Assembly (NCBI RefSeq): GCF_901000735.1
Contig: NC_081546.1
Span: 20,489,586-20,553,585, forward strand
Source: Corylus avellana
Taxonomy: Eukaryota > Streptophyta > Magnoliopsida > Fagales > Betulaceae
Length of the DNA stretch: 64,000 bases
Reading direction: 5' to 3'
Shown here piece after piece: positions 1 to 11,897 of the stretch. How positions within the stretch are numbered: the stretch's first letter is position 1; each line of letters starts with the position of its first letter. The translations under genes were made by a program, and so were the position numbers. The notes beneath the pieces were generated by a model, which saw only the letters and a program-made list of their open reading frames with translations, was not told where the DNA came from and ran no database searches.

Positions 1-2370
1 AATTTGTTTTTGTTTTCCCCCTTCTCAAATCTCAATTTCACGCATCTTCCTCTTCTCCCTTTCTCCGGCTCTCCCCCTCACTGCCCTTAGTGACTTAGTC
101 CCTCTCATTTCTCAAGTCTGCAGAGTGCAGACTGTCTCAATCGCTCTCTCAGTCTCTCACAGTCACAGACAGTAATGCTTTGGAGATCAGGTGGGTTTTG
201 CAATTTTTGTTCCTTAAAATTTATTTAATTTCATACATTTAACCTTGATTTTTTTTCCTTCTTAAGGCTTAATGGGTTATGGGTGTCATGTATTTTCAGG
301 GTAGAAAATAGGTGGTCATTGGTCAAATTGACAGATTGGATTGGGTCCATTGCAGTGGTGGAGCCACATGTCAGCCAAGAAATTTTTTTTTTTTTTTAAA
401 AAAAAAAATTAAATTAAATCGGAGCAGCATTAATTTATTGAGAATTTTTTTTTTTCCTTCTAAATTGGGCCCCTTCAATCTCTTGAAAGCTCATTTGGTT
501 TTTTTTAAAAAAAAAAAAATAGGGCCTAATGCACTACAACTAGCCCCTCCATAATAATAATAAAATAAAAATTAAAAATTAAAAAAAAAAAAAAAATTGT
601 TTATGTTTCTTTTGACCCTTTGGCGGCTACATGGTCTGATATTATTTATTAAAAAAATTTTGTTTTCCCCCTTTATCAAATCTCAATTTCACGCATCTTC
701 TTTTTCTCCCTTTCTCCGGTCTCCCCCTCACTGCCCTCAGTGACTTAGTTCCTCTCATTTCTCAAGTCTGCAGATTGTAGACTGTCTCAATCAATGTCTC
801 AGTCTCTCACAGTCACAGGCAGTAACGCTTTGGAGATCAGGTGGGTTTTTCATTTTTTGTTCCTTAAAATTTATTTAGGGTTAATTTTATACATTTAATC
901 TTGATTTTTTTTCCTCCTTAAGGCTTAATGGGTTATGGGGGTCATGTATTTTTAGGGCAGAAAATAGGTGGTCATTGGTTAGATTGACAGATTGGATTGG
1001 GTCCATTGCAGTGGCGGAGCCACATGTCAGCCAAAGGTGGTTGTGGCCCCCCCAAGAATTTTTTTTTGAAAAAAAAAAAAAAAAATAGGATTAGCATTAA
1101 TTTATTGAGATTTTTTTTTCTAAATTGTACCCCTCCATTCTCCTGAAAGCTCATTTGTTTTTTTTCTAAATAGGGCCCAATGCACTGCAACTGGCCCCTC
1201 CATACTAAAAAAAAAAATTAGTTTATGTTTCTTTTTGGCCTTTGGCGGTTGCATGGTTTGATATTATTTATTAAAAAAATTTTGTTTTCCCGCCTTCTCA
1301 ATTCTCAATTTCACGCATCTTCCTCTTCTCCCTTTCTCCGGCTCTCCTTCTCACTGCCCTCAGTGACTTAGTCCCTCTCATTTCTCAAGTCTACATAGTG
1401 CAGACTATCTCAATCGCTCTCTCAGTCTCTCACAGTCACAGGCAGTAACGCTTTGGAGATCATGTGGGTTTTGCATTTTTTGTTCCTTAAAATTTATTTA
1501 GGGTTAATTTAATACATTTAACCTTGATTTTTTTTTTCCTCCTTAAGGCTTAATGGGTTATGGGTATCATGTATTTTTAGGGCAGAAAATAGGTGGTCAT
1601 TGGTCAGATTGATAGATTGGATTGGGTCCATTGTAGTGGCGGAGCCACATGTCAGCCAGAGTTGGTCGTGCCGCCCCACCCCCAAGAAATTTTTTTTGAA
1701 AAGAAAAATTAAATAGAATCAGCATTAATTGATTGAGAAATTCTTTTTTTTTTTTTATAAATTGGGCCCCTCCATTCTCCTAATAGCTCATTTGTTTTTT
1801 TTTCTAAATAAGGCATAATGCACTGCAGCTAGCCCCTCCATATTAAAAAAAAAAAAAAAAAAAAAATTAGTTTATGTTTCTTTTGAGCCTTTGGCAGCTG
1901 CATGGTCTGATATTATTTATTAAAAAAAATTTGTTTTCCCTCTTTCTCCAATCTCAATTTTACGCATCTTCCTCTTCTCCCTCTCTCCGGCTCTCCCCCT
2001 CATTGCCCTCAGTGACTCAGTCCCTCTCATTTCTTAAGTCTACAGAGTGCAGACTGTCTCAATCGCTCTCTCTCTCTCTCTCTCTCTTTCTCAGTTTCTC
2101 ACAGTCACAGGCAGTAATGCTTTGGAGATCAGGTGGGCTTTGCATTTTTTTGTTCCTTAAAATTTATTTAGGGTTAATTTTATATATTTAACCTTGATTT
2201 TTTTCCTCCTTAAGGCTTAATGGATTATGGGTGTCATGTATTTTCAGGGCAGAAAATAGGTGGTCATTGGTCAAATTGACAGATTGGATTGGGTCCATTG
2301 TAGTGGCAGAGCCACTTGTCAGCCAGAGGTGGCCGTGGCCCCCCCAAGAAATTTTTTTGAAAAAAAAAAA
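1..2370 (+). repeat. Tandem array of ~0.64-kb repeat units (four units)
   Basis: Four imperfect direct copies start near 1, 655, 1275 and 1921, each opening with a TTTGTTTTCCC stretch, then a CT-rich block, the motif GGTGGTCATTGG and a GGAGCCAC-TGTCAGCC segment followed by long T/A runs. The copies differ by many substitutions and by homopolymer length. No coding capacity is evident. The GGAGCCAC...GGCCCCCCCAAG stretch resembles a common dispersed plant repeat, but I cannot assign a family. Confidence 0.85.
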
Positions 2371-2470
2371 NNNNNNNNNNNNNNNNNNNNNNNNNNNNNN
2401 NNNNNNNNNNNNNNNNNNNNNNNNNNNNNNNNNNNNNNNNNNNNNNNNNNNNNNNNNNNNNNNNNNNNNN
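2371..2470. other. Assembly gap, 100 N
   Basis: A run of exactly 100 N at the centre of the direct-to-inverted switch of the 0.64-kb repeats. The length looks like a placeholder. Confidence 0.99.
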
Positions 2471-3331
2471 GGACCCAATCCAATCTGTTAATCTGACCAA
2501 TGACCACCCATTTTCAGCCCTTTAAATACATGACACCCATAACCTATTAAGCGTTAAGGAGGAAAAAAAATCAAGGTTAAATGTATAAAATTAACCCTAA
2601 ATAAATTTTAAGGAACAAAAAATGCAAAACTCACTTGATCTCCAAAGCGTTACTGCTTGTGACTGTGAGAGACTGAGAGAGTGATTGAGACAGTCTGCAC
2701 TTTGCAGAATTGAGAAATGAGAGGGACTAAGTCATTGAGGGCAGTGAGGGGGAGAGTCGGAGAAAGGGAGAAGAGGAAGATGCGTGAAATTGAGATTTGA
2801 GAAAGCGGGAATACAAAATTTTTTTTAATAAATAATATCAGACCATGCAGCCGCCAAAGGCCCAAAAGAAACATAAACTAATTTATTTATTTATTTTTTT
2901 TTTTTTTAATATGGAGGGGCCACTTGCAGTGCATTGGGCTCTATTTAGAAAAAAAAAACAAATGAGCTTTCAGGAGAATGGAGGGGCCCAATTTAGAAAA
3001 AATAAAAATAAAAATAAAATAAAAATCTCAACAAATTAATGCTAATCCTATTTATTTATTTTTTTTCAAAAAAATTTTTTGGGGGGGCCACGGCCACCTC
3101 TGGCTGACAAGTGGCTCTGCCACTACAATGGACCCAATCCAATCTGTCAATTTGACCAATGACCACCTATTTTCTGCCTTGAAAATACATGACACCCATA
3201 ACCCATTAAGCCTTAAGGAGGAAAAAAATCAAGGTTAAATGTATAAAATTAACCCTAAATAAATTTTAAGGAACAAAAAAATGCAAAACCCACTTGATCT
3301 CCAAGCATTACTACCTGTGACTGTGAGAGAT
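2471..3331 (-). repeat. Inverted copies of the 0.64-kb repeat unit
   Basis: The reverse complement of the units at 1-2370 resumes directly after the gap: one unit spans about 2471-3085 and a second runs from about 3086 to 3331. Similarity stops abruptly at the junction with the retroelement tail in the A-rich sequence near 3332. With the left array this makes a large palindrome centred on the gap. Confidence 0.85.
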
Positions 3332-3506
3332 TGAAAAAAAGGAAATATTAAAAGCCTTTTTGAAATCTCTGGATGACAGCTCAGATGAAGATGATGAAGA
3401 AGAATCTGAAGCATCTTCTGAAGCTACTATTGATTCCAAAAGAGAATGGTTTGGGAATTCCAATTATAGCCCTAACGATTATTTCCCTGGACTTGAAGAT
3501 TTGTAA
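3332..3506 (+). pseudogene. C-terminal tail of a retroelement open reading frame
   Basis: An open frame runs into a very acidic, serine-rich stretch (DDSSDEDDEEES near 3373-3408) and ends at a TAA at 3504-3506 after YFPGLEDL. The same tail is found on the minus strand at 12804-12970, where it follows a longer retroelement frame. Here the upstream part is missing and replaced by the 0.64-kb repeat, so this is only a 3' fragment. The acidic C-terminus suggests a structural (gag or coat-like) protein, but the family is not identified. Confidence 0.6.
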
Positions 3507-4410
3507 TATTATTGATGCTGCCTTTTTACCTTAATTATTGAAGCTACTAATGTCTTTATTTTCTTGGATTGATGCTGCTGTTAAAGTCACCGATTGATTT
3601 ACTTTTCATAACTGATGTTGCTATTCACCATTGAAGTCTCTAATTGATTTACCTTTCACCGATTACCGATTGAATTCTTTATCTTTGCTACTTTCACTAT
3701 TGACTATTTTGTCTGCCGACACTAAAGTGCTGTCATTATTGCCCTACTCTACTACTGCTATTAATGAAGACATTATTATTGTTACTTTCACTATTGACTA
3801 TTTTGTCTGCCAACACTACAGTGCTGTGAAGAATTTACTTTTGCCATTAAATTTTACTGATGTAATTTTATTTTACCCATTGGAATTCACCTATAAAAGG
3901 ACGAACTCCCTTATTATAGTGGCAGAAGCTTTCACCCCAGTTCTGAAATACTCTAAGCCTCTCAACCTCTCTACTTGCATCCTGCTTTGCTTCTTCACTC
4001 CTACTACTTTTCCTTGTATTCTGCCTTGTTATTACTTCTGTAAGTAACCTCTGTTCCAGAAATAATAAGTTTGCAATTATTAAAATTTTGGATTATTACT
4101 CATTTATTCGCTCCAATTTCCCACTTACTTTTAATTACTTTTATATTGCACTTCATTCCTGCAAGGTGGATTACTGCCTGATTGCCCTATCCCTTTCATA
4201 TTTACTCATTATCATTAAGACAATTTTCATTTCATTAATGATCTTTAATTAATTTTAATTATCATTAATCTTAATTACTTCATATCATTAATGGCAAGTG
4301 CTCATACCGCCTAATCATCCTATCCATATATGGGATGATATGCAGCAATATATATAGTGGAACATGAAGTAAATTGTGCATGAGAAATTTGCACGACAAG
4401 TGAGAAAGTT
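3507..4410 (+). promoter_or_regulatory. Retroelement 3' region with TATA box and repeated upstream blocks
   Basis: Non-coding sequence follows the stop of the retroelement frame. Three degenerate blocks beginning TGATGYTGC start at 3513, 3570 and 3613. A near-perfect direct repeat of about 50 bp (TACTTTCACTATTGACTATT...GTGCTGT) occurs at 3686-3734 and 3779-3827. A strong TATA box, CTATAAAAGG, lies at 3891-3900. This order (repeated blocks, then TATA) looks like an LTR or pararetroviral promoter. An inverted copy lies at 11898-12803. Confidence 0.5.
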
Positions 4411-4428
4411 AAGATGTCTTATGTTATG

Positions 4429-4520
4429 TCCTCAAGAGGTACTTTAATCAGCTAGGACCACGCCTAATGAAATGGAGGTCACTAGTTCAAATCTTTGTCC
4501 CCCTTTTGTGCGGACATGTC
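4429..4520 (+). mobile_element. tRNA-derived SINE, truncated by gap
   Basis: The body contains a pol III box-B-like AGTTCAAATC and ends in GCGGACATGTC at the gap. The upstream target-site duplicate AAGATGTCTTATGTTATG is at 4411-4428; the downstream one is lost in the gap. The same insertion at the same position, with both duplicates, is at 11732-11897 in the inverted copy. Confidence 0.75.
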
Positions 4521-4620
4521 NNNNNNNNNNNNNNNNNNNNNNNNNNNNNNNNNNNNNNNNNNNNNNNNNNNNNNNNNNNNNNNNNNNNNNNNNNNNNNNN
4601 NNNNNNNNNNNNNNNNNNNN
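4521..4620. other. Assembly gap, 100 N
   Basis: Exactly 100 N, cutting the SINE at 4429. Confidence 0.99.
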
Positions 4621-5290
4621 GTATATATATATATATATACTTTTTTTTATTTTTTTTATTTTTTATCTCAAATTTGTATATATACATTTAAACATGTTCA
4701 TGGAATCATGGGTCGGGTCGAAGCCTATTAACATTTAAATTAAACGTGTTCACAAGTCGTATCGTGTCAATCCAACACGACACGTTTATCAAAATGGGTT
4801 ATATGTGTCGTGTCGTGTTATCCGTTAAAAAAAAGTGTCGTGTTCGGCTTGGCATAAACAGATTCGTGTCATAAACGGGTTGACATGCCAGCCCGTTTTG
4901 CCAGCCCTAAATTCATATGCTAATAAAGGAATCAACAAAAATGAAGGATGGGGAAATATATATATCAGATGGTTAATATATTTATGACGAGTTTCTTTAA
5001 AATTGGAAGGAAATGGATGTTTAATGCTCCAAAGTCGATGCTCTAATACTTTTTCATATCTATTTTATAATGAAAAGAAATGCATATACCTTTTCTCAGT
5101 AATAGTTTACTCAACGAATGAGATCACTTCGTACTTTTAATTTTAATAAAATAAATATTATTTAACATTAGAAAAGAAAAAGAAAGGCTAACGGTTTTTG
5201 AGTATTTTTTTTAATCAGAAGTACGAGACGGTGGTTTGTTTCAATGCTTGAATAGATTTATTAGTCAGAAAAAAAATAAAAATTTGTTCA

Positions 5291-5322
<32 letters not shown>

Positions 5323-5719
5323 GAAAAGTGTTAGAGAGCTAAATAAATAAACCAAAAAAATTTTATAAATTGATGTAGTACAACATGACTGGATATGAAA
5401 TAAATTCAAATTTTGAGTCCGTAAAAGTTTTTTTATATAAAATGTGTTTATAAGCCTAACATTTTCCGATTTTTAAATTAAAAAAATGTAATTTTCTTTT
5501 TCGTCTGTGACTCACAATCTGTTACGTCAATTTTAAAAAAAAATTAAATTTATTTGTTTGGCTCCCTAACTTTTATATATATATATATATATATAAAGAG
5601 GAAACCGACTCTCGAGGGATCTGCATAGGCAAAAGAGAGTCAAAAATATGTTTAGCTGTTACACGCATGTCAAACAGACTCGTCATTTTCAGCGTTTCAT
5701 TGTGTTTAAAACGTTTATG
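4621..5719. repeat. Gene-free AT-rich stretch with microsatellites and a dispersed repeat
   Basis: No gene is visible. It holds TA microsatellites at about 4621-4640, 5289-5318 and 5573-5596, and a block at about 4690-4912 rich in GTGTCGTGTCGTG and its complement, typical of a widespread plant transposon-derived repeat. This is the only part of the 4621-11601 contig that is not repeated downstream. Confidence 0.6.
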
Positions 5720-5948
5720 AAAAAAAAAAAAAAACGAAAGCAGCCCTTCATTTGCGGTCAAAACACTCGAAACAAATAAAGTTGAAACTTGTCTCCCTTT
5801 TTTTTCTATGTTACAGACTTAATTACAGTTTCGACTGAACCAAAGTATAAACTGCTTTTCATATTTAAATTGCAGTGTTTGAATTATTATTATTTTTTTT
5901 TTAGCAAAAAGGGTAGACTTCTGCGATAATGGTTTTTTTATTTTAGCG

Positions 5949-6236
5949 TGTTAAAGTAATGGTTAAGTGATTAAATTTATTTATTTTTATAAGTTAATTA
6001 AGTTTTTAAGACAATTGATGATTTAACATAATACTAAAGTCAAATAAGGTCATGAGTTCGAACCTTGACTCTATTATTTACCTCTCATTTCAATTAAATA
6101 TTTCACGTGTTGGAGTCTCACCTATAAAAAGAAAGTTTAAACTCATACATGAGAATAAGTGTTAAAATAATGATTATTTGATTAAATTTATTTTTTCCTA
6201 TCAGTTTAAGCTTTTGAGACAACTAACGATTTAACA
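5949..6236 (+). mobile_element. TRIM-type LTR retroelement, ~288 bp
   Basis: Two short direct repeats, each TGTTAAA...TTTAACA, lie at 5949-6028 and 6160-6236 and enclose about 130 bp. The internal part begins with a decayed primer-binding site; the copy at 14200 keeps TGGTATCAGA there, matching the initiator tRNA-Met site usual for plant LTR elements. There is no coding capacity, as expected for terminal-repeat retrotransposons in miniature. I see no target-site duplicate. Confidence 0.75.
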
Positions 6237-7857
6237 GATCGATAGCTATAATAATATTTATCTATTAGGATTTTAATAGGAGGGGCCTAGATGGTCTACA
6301 AAGCAGACGATCGCAAGCGCTCCTTTAAATTGGCTGACTTTATATTAATAAGATATGAAAATTTTGATTGTGGGAGTCAAATTTATCTCTTAACATTTAC
6401 CAAACCATTTTGAGATTAACCTGAAACCACTGAACTACCACTTTTAATGGTGCAGTGTATGAATTTGATTGCATTGCAAAGTAGTTTATAATTTTCCTTG
6501 AATAATTGCATGAATAATCAGAAAAGAATGAGATAATCAAACTAAATTAATATGCTACAATGGTGTCACAAGATACAAGTAAACCAATAGAATTATGAGT
6601 AATTCAATTTAATAGACGGTTATACAATTATTATACCATTGAGATGATATGAAAGTAAAAATCAACCTTTAGAGTTTAGATGAACAACGGTTTGTAAAAA
6701 AAAAAATTATGACTAATTTACATTGCTACATCATTCCAATTATATGGTATTGGTGTAACAATCTACGAAATAGCTAACAAGAATTGTACACAAAAACAAT
6801 CCCAACATTAAGGAGGGACAAAAAAGCAATTCCAAATAAAAGGCCAAAAAAAAAAAAAAAAAAAAAGGTAGATCAATGAAAAGGATATATAACTTCCCAC
6901 TTTTATGAAAGAATATATGCTACCTTATTAATTATGCCAACAAAAAAAAAAACGTGATTCCCTTTGTAACATTCTGGTCATTGTCGGCTGGTTTAAATGG
7001 GCTGTCATATACCAAAGAGCCAATTTGGTGGCATTTCTATATTTTTCATCAACTGACTGCTTCAAAGTTTACAAAATGCATTAAGGTTAGCATGATGTTG
7101 CTTGGAAGGCCACTAAGGTTGTGTCCCCTAAGTAATTTCAAAACTTATTATTATTATTAATTAAATTGATAAGGATTTCAATATATACCATCGATTTTTC
7201 TTTTTTTTGTTATGATTTTATTGTGTGGTAGTGATGGAAGTAGAAATAGTGATGATTAGTGATGATGAGTGTCAATAGGGACGGTGATGGTGGTGACAAC
7301 AATATTAGCAATAATGGTAAAGATGAGAACATAAATTAAGATTAATAATAAATAGAATGAAAATGATCATTTTGATAATAACATCTTCTATTATTAAATC
7401 TTAACTTAGGATTTAGGTTTTTTTTTTTCTTCAAAATTTCAGTGAATTTTTAAGCTATTTAAGCCAATTATAAGTAATTGAGTGAGTGTGATGAGAGAGG
7501 GGAGTTAGAGCATCTCTATTCTCAAGCAAGGTCAGGTAAAGTACTTGGCGGTGATGCTGGGAGAGAGAGGGTTGGTGAGAATGAATAATATTGAACATTT
7601 TTTTTTTTTTTTTTGTTACAGTTGTGAATTACTATAGCAAAAAATGGGTTTTATATTTTCTGAATATACTTCTTGTTAACTGAATATAAACATCATATGG
7701 GAATTTTATGCCACCTTTTCTGAGTAAGACCCTTTTGGAGGTGGGATCCTAGTTTTTTTGGGTTATTTTATTTTATTTTATTTTATTTATTTTGAATTTT
7801 GAATTTTGCAAAATATTTTTGAATTTTTACACATTTTGATAAGACTCCTAAAATTTA

Positions 7858-8160
7858 AAAAACTCTCAATTTCACCCTTCAAACTTTTAATTTAATGCAG
7901 TCTACCGCCTTTGTTAGGATTTGGCATTAAATCCTAACGGAGGCTATGAAAAATATCAAAATACTCTCCAATTTTTGTTTTCTTAAAAAAATTGGGTAAA
8001 TTTAAAATTTTATAAAAATTTCATGGGTATAAAGGTCATTTTATCATTTTTATCGCCTGTTCTAACGTTTAAGGGGGAGATTGCATCAAATTAAAAATTT
8101 GATGGATGAGATTGAGAGTTTTTGAACGTGGAGGGTCATGTTAAAACGCGTGGAAGTTCA
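7858..8160. mobile_element. MITE-like foldback element
   Basis: An arm at about 7858-7935 (AAAACTCTCAATTTCACCC, then TTTAATTTAATGCAGTCT) is matched in inverted orientation at about 8065-8140. The arrangement resembles the element at 24176-24615 in the RING-gene intron, suggesting one non-autonomous DNA transposon family. Confidence 0.55.
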
Positions 8161-8252
8161 AGATAACTTTGTGAAGTTTTCTTTTTTATTTTATTTTTAT
8201 TTTTATGGAATGATCCTCTTGGGCTATTTATATCCATATCAAATATGGAATC

Positions 8253-8337
8253 AGCTGGGATGCCTAATGAGATGGACGTCGCTAGTTCAAATCCCACTCC
8301 TCTCTTTTGTGTAGACATGTCAAAAAAAAAAAAAAAA
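8253..8337 (+). mobile_element. tRNA-derived SINE with poly-A tail, left copy only
   Basis: The stretch contains the box-B-like AGTTCAAATCC, ends in GTAGACATGTC and a poly-A run at 8322-8337, and is clearly related to the SINEs at 4429 and 11750. The equivalent position in the right copy (about 16505-16605) has unrelated sequence, so the two duplicates differ structurally here. Confidence 0.7.
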
Positions 8338-9414
8338 TGAAATACCAGGATGTGTTTGTTAAAGGGTTTTAGTCTGATACTGTAGTAAAAATTGATTAAT
8401 GTGAAAAAAAAAAAAATAATAATAATAAAAAAAAAAAGGTAAGAATAATTTTTTTTTTAAAAAAAAGTGAAAAAGTAAGAATGTTTAGTCTGGGAAAATG
8501 AAATTTTTTTTATTTTGTATTAATTTTTTTATTTTAATAGTAATAAAAAGTGATTTATGTGATGTAAAAAGTAAAAAAATGTTAAAAAAAAAAAAAAAAA
8601 GTAAGATGAATAATATTAAACCAAAACCGTTTAGCAAACGAGGATTATCTTTAAGAAAATCTTATCTTAAATTCTTTTCAACCAAACATAAAAATAAAAT
8701 AAAAACATGTTTACTTTTCTACGAAGAGGGAGAAAGTTCAAACCCTCCCTCGTCTTTGAAGGCATGCGTAGTTGTTAGCGTGTCCTTTCCCTCGCACATG
8801 TTTTTAGCACTAAAGTCGGTAAAACAATACATTCAAACTATTGAGTATTGAGTATTGACCATTCTTAATTACTAGCGGCTGCTTTTAGACCTTTGAATTT
8901 TCTCCCTTTAATTAAAAAAAGAAAAGACATTTCTGAGTTGATATTGGAAAATGAGAGTTGATACGTCTTTTATGAAAATTTTGACTGGAATAATGACTTC
9001 AGAAATTAATATTAGGTCATGTATATTAAAGTGTTTGTTTTCTATTCTTAAAACAAATAAATTAACAAAAAATCAAAACACAAAACACTCTTAAAAATAT
9101 ATATAAAAAAATAAAATATCACCTTTATGTCAAAGCATAAAAAAAAAAAAAAAAATTAAAAAACCCTCTAAAACACATTAACAAACATAATAAGGGTATG
9201 TTTAATTACTAATGGAACTAAATTCTGGTTTGAGAATTATTCGATAATTTAATTGGACTTAGGTCCTTAGTTGATCGGATCTTTAGAAAGCGGTAAATTA
9301 AGTACTTATATGCATACACATACCCATTGATATATGTTTGTTAAGAAAAATTAGGTTGAATTTGATTGCTAATCATATATTTGATTGAAAACCATCTTGT
9401 AACTTAAAACTAAT

Positions 9415-10080
9415 GGCTTGTCAAATGGGTCCCTTCGAAGGCCAATGAAGCCGATTCTCATTAGGCTACGATTGTGACCCAAGAAAACGGTGGATTACTA
9501 TAATGAGCCTCTTCGGAGGTCTACAAAGAAGCGAGCCTACAAAGGAAGGCCTAACCCGCGAAACCCAACGCTCCCCCGCTAAGCTACCTAGTTGAGCCTG
9601 ACCTTGCCTCCAGCTTTACCAAACCTGTCGAGAGAGGAGTAAGCACCGTTCCCTCCAATTTTGCTGTTTGAAGGTATTTTTCAGAAAAGGCAACGCGACA
9701 TGAGATCCTGCTCAATATGGCAACCTAGCAAAATATCTCACCCCAAGAAGGAAAAAAGAAGAGCACCGAAAAAAAAAAAGGTGTCACCTTTGGAAGGAAA
9801 ACTGAGAGGCTATCCTCTTCCCCAATCATGACCCTCACATCACGATGAGCCGCCTCCCTCTAACCCTAGCTCCAACTGTAAAATTTTTGGCTCGCGAGAG
9901 AGAAAGGACATGTGCTACCTATTTATTGTTTAAACTCTTTTGCTAATTAGCTGTTATTCTTGTTATTTTAGATAACTTTGCAACTCTCGTAATCTAACGT
10001 CTTCTATTGCTAATCCCTTTGTCTTCCTTGCCATACCCAGAATCGAAGGCTACGAGGCGTCACAACTAATCTAACAGGTT
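9415..10080. other. GC-richer repeat-like block without a gene
   Basis: This block is less AT-rich than its flanks and contains stretches such as CCCGCGAAACCCAACGC and GCTACGAGGCGTCAC, with no long frame. It recurs at about 17595-18260. It may be a remnant of an LTR element, but I found no matching ends. Confidence 0.3.
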
Positions 10081-11601
10081 GCAAGTATTCAATTACTATG
10101 AATAATTAGGTTCACATTTGGATAGTAATTTAACACACTCCAATCTACTTCCCAATAAATATCTACAGCAATTATCGGTCCAAATTATTATTAATTTAAT
10201 AAAATAATATGATAAATCTTGTATAAAAATAATTAAACTATATGCCCGCCTACTTAAATAATAAGTGACTTTACCTATTCAAATTGCTAAAGAAATTCCA
10301 AAAGAAAATTGCCATCCACTTCAACCACTTGGTCCACTTATAACTGCGTCCCAACATGTCGTGAAACAAAAACTGACACGATCAGATGGTCCACAGAAGT
10401 CTTCTGAGCTGAAGTTGCAGAGACGCGTTTGCTTTTTGTCGTTTTGGTTTGTTCTTTCCGAACCCAGAGAGAGGCATCTTAGCTCCTTTGCGTCGTTCAA
10501 GAGTAGCATCCAGCCACCGGATTCTTTTTCAGTTTTGACATTTCGAAAGGCTACATAGGCTCACTGCCAAAACCAGGAAATTTTTCAGTGTTTTTTACCA
10601 TGTAATTTTATTATTATTATTATTATTATTATTCATTTTGGTCGGGGAAAAAAGGGTAAAAAACTATCACTTTTCACCGCAATATAAAATTCAAACAATC
10701 CCTATAGAGCAGTGTGATGGTGCCCTGTTCTGTTTACCAGTAGAGCTGGAATTTTGTCGTCTATACACTGAAGTCAAATTCAATCACGAAATTTTGAAAG
10801 GACTCTTGTCTTCTAAGGGTTACTGAATGGACAATATGCTTATTTCTCAATCTCTCTAATATCAATTAATAATAATAATAAAAATTTAGTATGGGGTTGC
10901 TTTCTATTTTTATTTATTTTTTATTTTTATTTTATGTGTTATGTTTATGTGGGTATATGAGGCACATTAATACATTATTACCAAAATTCCTTTGTCTAAA
11001 GGTACAGCTGTTTTACTTACAACTTATCATAAAGAAAGAACAAAGGAAAATGACATGTAAAGAAAAAAAACAAAAAACCCATTATTGTAAATGGAAATTT
11101 CCAGAAAAATAAAAATAAAAATGAGAGAATCATTAGAGGGGGGTAAACCTTACTATTTGGATGAATAATACTCTCATTTCGTATTCACATTTGCATTATA
11201 TGGAGGGCAAATTTTAGTAACCGCAAGATCATAGCAGAATCCGCTTTTATACTAACCGCCCATGTCATTGCTTTGCATTTGGTCTCTTTTTGAATATTAT
11301 TATTATTATTTTTATTTTTAAACTATGAACTTAATTTATATGATTTTTTTTTTTTTTTAAAGGGTATTCCAAGATTGTTTCGAAATTTAATCCCAAAAAT
11401 TGGATTACGCCCAATTCAAACAATGTTGTTTTATAAGATAAAGCTATATTTTTATATGTAATAGCCGTCTCCACCTATTCATACTCTATCATCCATTACC
11501 ACATGTGTTGATAGTGGATTTAATATTTACTCACTGAGTTAAAGATTAAAAATTCACTCGTAACCTATGCAGATGGATGGCCGGACATATAATCCTAATT
11601 A

Positions 11602-11701
11602 NNNNNNNNNNNNNNNNNNNNNNNNNNNNNNNNNNNNNNNNNNNNNNNNNNNNNNNNNNNNNNNNNNNNNNNNNNNNNNNNNNNNNNNNNNNNNNNNNNN
11701 N
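11602..11701. other. Assembly gap, 100 N
   Basis: Exactly 100 N at the right end of the left 5.9-kb copy. Confidence 0.99.
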
Positions 11702-11731
11702 GTATGAGTATAATGTGTTTACGGCTTCCAT

Positions 11732-11897
11732 CATAACATAAGACATCTTCTTTTTTTTTTAATTTTTTTTTTAATTTTTTTTTTTCTGACATGTCCGCAC
11801 AAGAGGGGGACGGGGATTTGAACTAGTGACCTCCGCTTCATTAGGCGTGGTCCCGGCCGATTAAACTACTTCTTGAGGACACAACATAAGACATCTT
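11732..11897 (-). mobile_element. Complete tRNA-derived SINE with 18-bp target-site duplicates
   Basis: On the minus strand the order is target-site duplicate (11880-11897), SINE body with box-B-like AGTTCAAATCC, a long A-rich tail (seen as T runs at 11750-11790), then the second duplicate (11732-11749). The duplicates read AAGATGTCTTATGTTRTG and differ by one base. This proves an intact retroposition into the retroelement sequence, shared with the copy at 4411. Confidence 0.85.

Larger units (their letters stand above)
5720..11601 (+). repeat. 5.9-kb direct duplication, left copy
   Basis: This segment matches 13969-19781 nearly base for base. It contains a TRIM (5949-6236), a foldback element (7858-8160), a SINE (8253-8337) and several short frames with no recognisable product. 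Divergence is uneven: numerous substitutions and indels occur up to about 9990, after which I see none to 11601. It ends exactly at an N gap. No supported gene is present; an ATT microsatellite lies at about 10609-10632. Confidence 0.9.

Noticed and set aside
9415..10080. Cassandra-type TRIM with embedded 5S rRNA
   Set aside because: The block is GC-richer, but I could not find the conserved 5S internal control region.
10265..10826. Frames of 97 and 62 codons conserved in both 5.8-kb copies
   Set aside because: Conservation reflects the identical duplicate, not selection; there are no domain signs, and the surrounding sequence is non-coding in character.
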